Shown here one piece after another: positions 23,530 to 28,666 of a DNA stretch of 28,666 bases. Both the position numbers and the translations under genes were made by a program. The notes below the pieces were generated by a model that saw only the letters and a list, made by a program, of their open reading frames with translations, did no database searches and was not told where the DNA came from. Source of the stretch: CAYTAP01 sp964435775 (GTDB lineage: Bacteria; Planctomycetota; Phycisphaerae; Tepidisphaerales; Tepidisphaeraceae); assembly GCA_964435775.1 (NCBI GenBank), contig CAYTAP010000040.1, positions 1 to 28,666 of the forward strand, in the 5' to 3' direction. Position 1 is the first letter of the stretch, and each line of letters begins with the position of its first letter.

Positions 23530-24438
23530 ATGGAACCTTTGGGACCACAACTGCGTCGTCAGCGCCGTCGCCTGGCGCTGACGCTCGACGAGCTGGCGTC
23601 CATCACGCGCATCTCCAAGCCGTATCTCTCGCTCATCGAGACCGGACGGGTTCCCAATCCTCCCAGCGATGAAAAGCTCAAACGGCTCGAGCAGGCGCTC
23701 CGCTTCCCGCCCGGCCGACTGGTGACGCAGGCGCACCTCCATCGCACCCCGCGCGATGTCCGCGCGGTTCTTCAGCATCTGATGAACCAGAAGAATCCCC
23801 AAGCCAATGGCGACTCGCCCGATGTGCCCCCGTCAACCAACGGCGCGGCCGCGCTCCGATCCGGCAAACGCGCCGCCTCAAAACGCGCCAAAGACCAGCG
23901 CCCGCCCACCGGCGACGGGGCATCCGTCGGCGGCGCGCTGCCGGTCAACCTGGATGACGCCTATCTCTCCGGCGTCCTGCAACAGCTTGTCGATCACGCC
24001 GCGACGAACATCGAGCGCCTTCCCACCAACGCCGTCCCGATCATCAACCGCGTGTCGGCCGGTTATCCCCGCGATTTCACGGACCTCAGCTACCCGCGCG
24101 GGATCGCCGACAGCTACGTCAGTTGCCCCGACCTCCCCGACCCCGACGCCTTCGCCGCCCGCGTCCATGGCGATTCGATGACCCCCAAATACCGCGAGGG
24201 GGACATCGTGATTTTCTCCCCCGCCGCCCTCTGTCGCGGCGGCGACGATTGCTTCGTCCGATTCGACGACGCCCAGACGACCTTCAAGCGCATCTTCTTC
24301 GAATCCGACGACAACAACGCCGAGATGATCCGCCTGCAACCCCGCAACGAAAAATACCGCCCCCGCACGCTCCCGCGAGAGCAGATCACGGGATTGTACA
24401 AGGCGGTGTTCAAGATTCAGAGGATTGATAATGGGTAA
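23530..24438 (+). CDS. XRE-family repressor with S24 (LexA/CI-type) peptidase domain
   Basis: The 302-residue protein has an N-terminal XRE helix-turn-helix (about 5-60, LTLDELASITRISKPYLSLIETGR), a long polar linker (about 90-135), and a C-terminal S24 domain. Self-cleavage features are intact: Ala177-Gly178 in RVSAGYP, catalytic Ser216 in VHGDSM, and Lys253 in TTFKRIF. The Ser-to-Lys distance of 37 equals that in E. coli LexA (S119, K156). Such repressors lose DNA binding when RecA filaments trigger cleavage after DNA damage. It is divergent from the terminase operon across an AT-rich gap, so it probably controls that operon and itself. Start at 23530 has AAGGAG 9 nt upstream; the frame is open to an ATG at 23461 without such a site. 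Confidence 0.88.
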   Translation: MEPLGPQLRRQRRRLALTLDELASITRISKPYLSLIETGRVPNPPSDEKLKRLEQALRFPPGRLVTQAHLHRTPRDVRAVLQHLMNQKNPQANGDSPDVPPSTNGAAALRSGKRAASKRAKDQRPPTGDGASVGGALPVNLDDAYLSGVLQQLVDHAATNIERLPTNAVPIINRVSAGYPRDFTDLSYPRGIADSYVSCPDLPDPDAFAARVHGDSMTPKYREGDIVIFSPAALCRGGDDCFVRFDDAQTTFKRIFFESDDNNAEMIRLQPRNEKYRPRTLPREQITGLYKAVFKIQRIDNG

Positions 24439-24493
24439 GCCAAGGCGGGTTGTCCCGATCCTTCGGAATCGCGCGGGCTTTCAGAACAGTTCT

Positions 24494-24557
24494 GTAGGGT
24501 CCGCCCCGCGGACCATCCGCACGTCAGCCAGAAAAGTGGTCCGCGAGGCGGACCCTA
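24494..24557. repeat. Intergenic inverted repeat, copy 2
   Basis: The left arm GTAGGGTCCGCCCCGCGGAC... (24494-24516) pairs with the right arm GTGGTCCGCGAGGCGGACCC... (24536-24557). This is the shorter-arm subtype (like copy 4). It is followed by a smaller imperfect hairpin, GGGTCCGCA/TGCGGGCCC (24571-24593), possibly a half element. It lies between the convergent repressor and DinB genes. Confidence 0.85.
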
Positions 24558-24609
24558 AAAATCCCCGCATGGGTCCGCAATGTACTGCGGGCCCTTCCTG
24601 CCCACTCAA

Positions 24610-25104
24610 TCAGAACAGCACGGGCTTGCCCAGCTTCCTTCGGATCACCTGGATTTGGCCCAGGTGCATCGTTGAATGGATGCTCAGCATCATCGCCAGG
24701 TCGCCGACCGTCTTGGCGAATCGACGGATGCTTTCCGGCGTGGGCTTGGTCAGTTGTTCATCGGTCAGGGAGCGCGCCCAGGCGGCCGAGGCGGTGCGGG
24801 TTTTCTTGAATTGATCGAGCATCTGTTGCTTGCTGGGAAACTTGGTCGGGTCATCGCTGGCCGCGGTGTCCTTGGTGAATTGCTTGCCGAACCCGGCCGG
24901 CAGCGCCGGCATGACGCCGGGGGCGACGAGGTCCACGAAATGATGGTCGGCGGCGGTGAATTGCCCCAGTTGCCAGGTTGCGTGGTTCGCCCCGGCGCAC
25001 GGGCGGGCGAACATGTCGGCGTCGCTGAAATCCGCCAGGTGCATGTTGATCATCTCCACCGAATGGCTCAGCATGTCCGCAAGAATCGTCGCTCCAACGC
25101 TCAT
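24610..25104 (-). CDS. DinB/YfiT-like four-helix protein
   Basis: The 164-residue protein fits the DinB superfamily: a four-helix bundle with a metal site, here probably His54 or His55 plus His143 and His147 (HSTMHLGQIQVIRRKLGKP at the C-terminus is characteristic). Members are putative metal-dependent enzymes, some being thiol transferases; many are of unknown activity, and despite the name most are not DNA polymerases. Start at 25104 is supported by AAGGAG 7-8 nt upstream; an ATG at 25140 is less likely. Single gene with no informative neighbour. Confidence 0.85.
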   Translation of the reverse strand: MSVGATILADMLSHSVEMINMHLADFSDADMFARPCAGANHATWQLGQFTAADHHFVDLVAPGVMPALPAGFGKQFTKDTAASDDPTKFPSKQQMLDQFKKTRTASAAWARSLTDEQLTKPTPESIRRFAKTVGDLAMMLSIHSTMHLGQIQVIRRKLGKPVLF

Positions 25105-25227
25105 GAAAATCTCCTTCACTTGAAAAACACGTTCGTCCAAGGCGTCACGACGGCTGCACGCCGTCTGCCATTATAGGCGGCACACATCCCCCTCACTGAC
25201 CGCAATCAAGAATTATTCCGCAGAAAC

Positions 25228-26028
25228 TCACCCGCTGACCACCCCCCGATAGCACACGCACACGCCGAAGGTGAAGGGTTGAGCCCGCACATCGGTGAAG
25301 CCGGCGGCGTGGATCATGTCCACCATGGTTTCCCGGCCGATGAAGGTGTTGACCGATTCGGGGAGGTATTTGTAGGCGCCGGTCTGATCGCCGGAGATGA
25401 GCGTCGCGGTGCGGGGGAGGATTTGGCGGAAGTAGAAGTTGTACGCCCGTCGCAGGGTCGCGTTGGTTGGGAGGGAAAACTCCAGAATGACCAGGCGTCC
25501 GCCGGGGCGCAGAATGCGCCGGAACTCGCGGATGGCGGCCGACGGATCGGAGACGTTGCGGATGCCGAAGGCGATGGAAACCACGTCGCAGCACGCATCG
25601 GGCAGCGGCAGTGCCAGGGCGTCGGCGTTGATGTACCGCACCGCCCGGCCGGTCTCTCTCGCGGCGGATTTTCCGCGGGCGATGGGGAGCATTTCAAAGG
25701 TGAAATCGATCCCCGTGACACGAGGACGCGCCGAACCGGCGCGATGCAGCCCGTCGCAAAATGCCAGCGCCAAATCGCCGGTTCCGCACGCGACGTCAAC
25801 AACCGTATCCATCGGGCGGAGTTGCGCCAGCTTGACGGCCCGCCGACGCCAGCGCTGATCCATCCAGAAACTGTGCAGGCGGTTGTTCAGGTCATAACTG
25901 GGCGCGATCGCGGCGAACATCTCGCGGACGCGCCGACGCTTGTCCGTCACGGCGTGGGGATTGACCAGGAGGCGGTCATCCCAGGCGTGTTCGGGCGCTT
26001 GAGGTTGGGGCGTGGGTGATTCGGACAT
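25228..26028 (-). CDS. menG: UbiE/MenG C-methyltransferase
   Basis: The 266-residue SAM-dependent methyltransferase has the UbiE N-terminal signature SYDLNNRLHSFWMDQRWRR (44-62), SAM motif I VDVACGTGDLA (78-88), IAFGIRNVSD (152-161) and RILRPGGRLVILEFS (171-185). The family methylates demethylmenaquinone, and also the ubiquinone precursor in organisms that make it; menaquinone synthesis is the likelier role in a planctomycete. Start at 26028 preferred over the in-frame ATG at 26082. The upstream gene ends 11 nt before this start, so the two are likely co-transcribed. Confidence 0.87.
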   Translation of the reverse strand: MSESPTPQPQAPEHAWDDRLLVNPHAVTDKRRRVREMFAAIAPSYDLNNRLHSFWMDQRWRRRAVKLAQLRPMDTVVDVACGTGDLALAFCDGLHRAGSARPRVTGIDFTFEMLPIARGKSAARETGRAVRYINADALALPLPDACCDVVSIAFGIRNVSDPSAAIREFRRILRPGGRLVILEFSLPTNATLRRAYNFYFRQILPRTATLISGDQTGAYKYLPESVNTFIGRETMVDMIHAAGFTDVRAQPFTFGVCVCYRGVVSG

Positions 26029-26039
26029 AGGCCCACACC

Positions 26040-26633
26040 TCACCACGCCTCGCGGGCGCAGTGGTCGAAGAGCATCCGCCACTCGGCCTGCTGGAGCGCC
26101 ACCACAATCTCGCGCCTTGGATCATCCGGCATCGTGTTCACTTCTTCCACCAGGTCGACAAACGCCTCCGGCGACCATCCCTGATGGACCAGCTTCAAGA
26201 GTGACTTGTCAAACGGCAGGGGGTTGATCAACGTAGACATCCTCGCCGAGATCGCCGGTAAAATCCGATGCCCCTTCGCCTTGGCGTACCAGTACTTGCT
26301 GTTGGAAAAATCCCCCTCGCGGCGGTGCATGATCGCATGCCAGAAGCTCCCCGTCGCCGATTCGATCCCCTGGGAAATCGCATGCGACTCATCCAGCCAG
26401 TCATGCCACAACCAAAGCCCGGCCAATAGCCCCCGCGCCTCATCCAAATGTCTCGGCGGGCTCATGAGCAATTTCTCCGGCGTCGCATCCGCGAGCAACT
26501 GCTTGGCGCGGGGATTTCCCTCGCCATGCACAACCAGCTCGCGGTAAGCGGCGGCGGCGTCCAAGTGCCGCACCTCATACACAAACCGCGTCAGATGATC
26601 GGTCTGATCGTCGCGCGTGGTGAATAATTCCAT
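26040..26633 (-). CDS. Conserved hypothetical protein
   Basis: The 197-residue soluble, largely helical protein has a distinctive central segment, LWLWHDWLDESHAISQGIES then GSFWHAIMHRREGDFSNSKYWY, rich in Trp/His and probably forming a ligand or metal pocket (H and E residues in WHDWLDESH and HAIMHRREGD). I recognise this as a recurring planctomycete-type hypothetical but know no function. Start at 26633 is supported by GAGGAG 3-4 nt upstream; ATG at 26654 is in frame, and anything further upstream runs into repeat copy 3. It precedes the methyltransferase gene by 11 nt. Confidence 0.75.
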   Translation of the reverse strand: MELFTTRDDQTDHLTRFVYEVRHLDAAAAYRELVVHGEGNPRAKQLLADATPEKLLMSPPRHLDEARGLLAGLWLWHDWLDESHAISQGIESATGSFWHAIMHRREGDFSNSKYWYAKAKGHRILPAISARMSTLINPLPFDKSLLKLVHQGWSPEAFVDLVEEVNTMPDDPRREIVVALQQAEWRMLFDHCAREAW

Positions 26634-26669
26634 GATCTCCTCGATTGGGTGCATATGCCCCCGGCATTC

Positions 26670-26741
26670 GTAGCGTCTGTGGTACTCCGCGGACCATCTG
26701 TGCGACAGGAGCAATGGTCCGCAGCGTACCACGGACACTAC
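26670..26741. repeat. Intergenic inverted repeat, copy 3
   Basis: Arms at 26670-26697 (GTAGCGTCTGTGGTACTCCG... ending CGGACCAT) and 26714-26741 (ATGGTCCGCAGCGTACCACG... ending GACACTAC) surround a 16-nt loop. It is the long-arm subtype, like copies 1 and 5. Confidence 0.85.
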
Positions 26742-26766
26742 AACTGACGCGGACGCGTTTTTCCCC

Positions 26767-26831
26767 GTAGGGTCCGCCTCGCGGACCATTTATACGGCCA
26801 CCCGCATCGTGGTCCGCGGGGCGGACCCTAC
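26767..26831. repeat. Intergenic inverted repeat, copy 4
   Basis: Arms at 26767-26789 (GTAGGGTCCGCCTCGCGGAC...) and 26809-26831 (GTGGTCCGCGGGGCGGACCC...) surround a 19-nt loop. It is the short-arm subtype, like copy 2, and sits in tandem with copy 3. Confidence 0.85.
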
Positions 26832-26978
26832 GAAAACCGGGGGCCGCAGCATCCCGCCTGCCCGCATCGGTCTTGTCACAGGTCATCCTAGCCGCGCATC
26901 CATTTCTAAACCACCAATCACGGTTCGTCCGATAGTCTTGTAGAGTTATTCGTCAGGTTTGAAGCAAGAGGCATCGCC

Positions 26979-27458
26979 ATGGATCAATCATATTCGCGCC
27001 GCTGGGTTTTCGGGGCCTGTTTTACGACGGGGTGCCTTCTGGCGCTCGTGTCCGGATGCACCAATCGTCCGACGCTGATGCCCAATCCCGATCCGACGTT
27101 GAACAAGACCTCCTCCCAGTTCGCGGCCGACGCGGTGTCGCGCTTCCCCTATAAATCCGACACCCCCTCCGGCGGCGAGGCGGTCGCCCGCGCGCAGGTG
27201 GGATATTCCTTCAACCAGGTGGAAATCATCAACCTGTCCGACCAGACGTGGAACAACGTCGAAATCTGGGTCAACCAGAAATACGTCGTGCTGGTTCCCC
27301 GCATGGAGCCCAAGGTGCTCAAGCGCATCCCGTTCGAAATCCTCTTCGACGACAAGGGAAACCATTTCCCCACCGACAACAGCAAGGTGCTCGTTCAAAC
27401 CATCAACATGCTCCGGGATGGGAAGATGTACACCATCCCGACGCAACTGGCCGATTGA
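26979..27458 (+). CDS. Small lipoprotein of unknown function
   Basis: The 159-residue protein has a lipoprotein signal peptide: basic start, hydrophobic core and lipobox LVSG-C27. The mature part begins with a polar linker and then a compact beta-rich domain, about residues 70-158 (VEIINLSDQTWNNVEIWVNQKY), likely an immunoglobulin-like or beta-sandwich fold exposed at the membrane surface. No catalytic motif seen. It stands alone between repeat copies 4 and 5. Confidence 0.75.
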   Translation: MDQSYSRRWVFGACFTTGCLLALVSGCTNRPTLMPNPDPTLNKTSSQFAADAVSRFPYKSDTPSGGEAVARAQVGYSFNQVEIINLSDQTWNNVEIWVNQKYVVLVPRMEPKVLKRIPFEILFDDKGNHFPTDNSKVLVQTINMLRDGKMYTIPTQLAD

Positions 27459-27509
27459 ACGAATTTCCGATTTTCGATTGCAAACCAAGCCAAGGGCGCT
27501 CGGCCTCGC

Positions 27510-27581
27510 GTAGGGTCCGTGGTATCCCGCGGACCATCTTTACGATCGCTGCAATGGTCCGCGGAGTACCACAGACCCTAC
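27510..27581. repeat. Intergenic inverted repeat, copy 5
   Basis: Arms at 27510-27537 (GTAGGGTCCGTGGTATCCCG... ending CGGACCAT) and 27554-27581 (ATGGTCCGCGGAGTACCACA... ending GACCCTAC) surround a 16-nt loop. The left arm is identical to that of copy 1. A second, outer inverted repeat, GATTTTCGATTG (27469-27480) and CAATCGAAAATC (27628-27639), brackets the element. Confidence 0.87.
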
Positions 27582-27640
27582 AACATTTTTGATTGAAGGC
27601 ATGGAGCAGCCGTGCTCCTCAATCTTCCAATCGAAAATCG

Positions 27641-28654
27641 TCAATCAAAACTCGGAAATCCCCCCACTCCAAGGGCATTCAGGAATCGCATGGCGTTGTC
27701 GTGATAGATTTTCTGAAGCGTTTGATCGGGCAAAGCCAGGCCGCGCAGCATCGGCTGGGCGTCTTCGGGGAGATCGGGATCATCAATCGGGCTGGGCATG
27801 ATCGCGGAGGTTTCCCACAGTTTGCGATGAGCCCAAAACCGGCTGGCTAAAAACTCAAAACCACGATCATCCCCGCTCACCTGGTCGCTGCCGAACAGGA
27901 TTCGATCCTCGTTGCGGATGATGAACTCCCGCGCCTCATCGCGGCGCTTGCTGATCTCCCGCACCTGCCAGCGCGTCGCGGAATTGTCGAGCATCAATTT
28001 CGGATACGCATCGAGCAGATGCTGAAGCCGCCCGAGGTTTTCAGGATTGCCCCCCAGATGCGCCCCCACCCAGGGCAGGTCGCGGTGCTCGGCCAGCACC
28101 GACTCCCACATGCGATAATGATCCTCCCGCGAGCCGTATCGGGCGGTGTCGGCGTAGCATCCGGCGTACCAGGTGTCGGGGTCGCCGACATGGGTCATGA
28201 CCGCCATCTTTCGCGCGATGATTTCACGAAAAATGGGTCGAAGCGCCGGTGAATCCAGCCGGTAATGCCGCAGGTCCATCGTCCGCGGCGCCATGTGGAA
28301 CTTCAGGATCCGACTGCCCAGGTTGTAAAACGATTCCAGCTTCCGCAGCCAGTTGTCCACCCAGCGCGGCGACGCATCATCCCATTGCGGGGTGACGATG
28401 AACTGCACGCGATTGCCCCACGTCCGCTGGATCTCCAGCGCCTCCTCCAGCGGCGTCATTGAGACGAACGCGTCGATGCCGTAATGGTCGGCCGCCTCAA
28501 ACCAGACCCGCGCATGCCGCGCCGCCAGCAGGTGGCAGTGAAAATCAATCACCGTCCCCTTCACTTTCGGGCGCGGCATCATCCGGTGGAAATCAATCCC
28601 GGTTCGATTGTACTTCGGCCGATTGTCCAGGGCTGGGATCATACCGCTCACCAT
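27641..28654 (-). CDS. Amidohydrolase-family (amidohydrolase 2) protein
   Basis: The 337-residue TIM-barrel metal hydrolase of the amidohydrolase 2 group has HxH at H39/H41 (DFHCH), a possible metal-bridging K118 or neighbouring residue in ILKFH, H155 in THVGD, H199 in GAHLGG and D257 in LFGSDQ. Family members include decarboxylases and lactonases as well as amidases, so the reaction is not known. The ATG at 28654 is close to the window edge; an in-frame ATG at 28642 is an alternative. Upstream context is cut off, so any operon partner is unseen. Confidence 0.85.
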   Translation of the reverse strand: MVSGMIPALDNRPKYNRTGIDFHRMMPRPKVKGTVIDFHCHLLAARHARVWFEAADHYGIDAFVSMTPLEEALEIQRTWGNRVQFIVTPQWDDASPRWVDNWLRKLESFYNLGSRILKFHMAPRTMDLRHYRLDSPALRPIFREIIARKMAVMTHVGDPDTWYAGCYADTARYGSREDHYRMWESVLAEHRDLPWVGAHLGGNPENLGRLQHLLDAYPKLMLDNSATRWQVREISKRRDEAREFIIRNEDRILFGSDQVSGDDRGFEFLASRFWAHRKLWETSAIMPSPIDDPDLPEDAQPMLRGLALPDQTLQKIYHDNAMRFLNALGVGGFPSFD

Positions 28655-28666
28655 CGCGACGCCTGA

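Larger units (their letters stand above)
26634..26978. other. 345-bp intergenic region with two inverted repeats
   Basis: This gap between two divergent genes contains inverted-repeat copies 3 and 4, only 25 nt apart, and probably both promoters. A possible ribosome-binding site AAGAGG precedes the lipoprotein gene. I see no gene in it; open frames across it are made by the repeats. Confidence 0.6.

Noticed and set aside
24610..25104. DinB-like gene as an SOS DNA polymerase tied to the S24 repressor
   Set aside because: The protein is a small four-helix DinB/YfiT-type metal protein, not polymerase IV, and it points towards the repressor gene rather than sharing its control region.
25149..25165. 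GACGGC/GCCGTC hairpin between the DinB-like and methyltransferase genes
   Set aside because: Short, with no T-run on either side; too weak to call a terminator.
19778..27581. Five similar repeats as a CRISPR array
   Set aside because: Copies are individually palindromic, separated by whole genes, and lack regular spacing.

Overview
The window reads as a chromosomal stretch of a high-GC planctomycete, probably class Phycisphaerae. This is inferred from gene content: HAF-repeat protein, PL8 lyase, ceramidase-like protein, small planctomycete-type hypotheticals, and an orphan terminase with a COG2401-like ATPase. It looks like a draft or metagenome-derived contig, since there is a 10-N gap at 17647-17656 and a suspicious gene fusion near the left end.

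Layout. (1) 1-5830, amino-sugar or carbohydrate locus. A DeoR-type regulator, nagA and a NagB-like gene overlap by ATGA on the minus strand. Facing them on the plus strand are a ceramidase-like hydrolase and an FGGY sugar kinase that overlap by 8 nt. The 73-bp divergent gap carries DeoR/GlpR-type half-sites. The NagB-like gene loses its own 3' end and runs in frame into what looks like the C-terminus of an unrelated membrane protein. (2) 5886-9462: tRNA-Ser(CGA), a Ski2-like helicase and a beta-carbonic anhydrase lipoprotein. (3) 9615-14501: a membrane-anchored HAF-repeat protein and a secreted polysaccharide lyase family 8 enzyme. (4) 14811-19703: an Arg-rich hypothetical, a short MgtE-like transporter, a PBP4-type D-Ala-D-Ala carboxypeptidase, a nucleotide-sugar epimerase and a small zinc-ribbon membrane protein.

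(5) 19938-24438 is the most unusual region. A four-gene minus-strand operon encodes a tandem-HTH protein, a COG2401-like ABC ATPase, a GNAT acetyltransferase and an intact phage-type terminase large subunit. It is divergent from an XRE-S24 repressor that keeps the LexA-type Ala-Gly site and Ser/Lys dyad at LexA spacing. An AT-rich control region lies between them. No portal, capsid, tail or integrase gene is present, so it looks like a domesticated phage-derived module with a possibly DNA-damage-responsive switch. The terminase gene also carries in-frame short tandem repeats of a kind seen between genes nearby.

(6) 24610-28654: a DinB-like protein, a UbiE/MenG methyltransferase with a conserved hypothetical, a small lipoprotein and an amidohydrolase. 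Five copies of a 64-72 bp inverted-repeat family, centred on GGTCCGCGG-type arms, sit in the gaps between 19778 and 27581. No CRISPR array, rRNA or transposase gene was seen.
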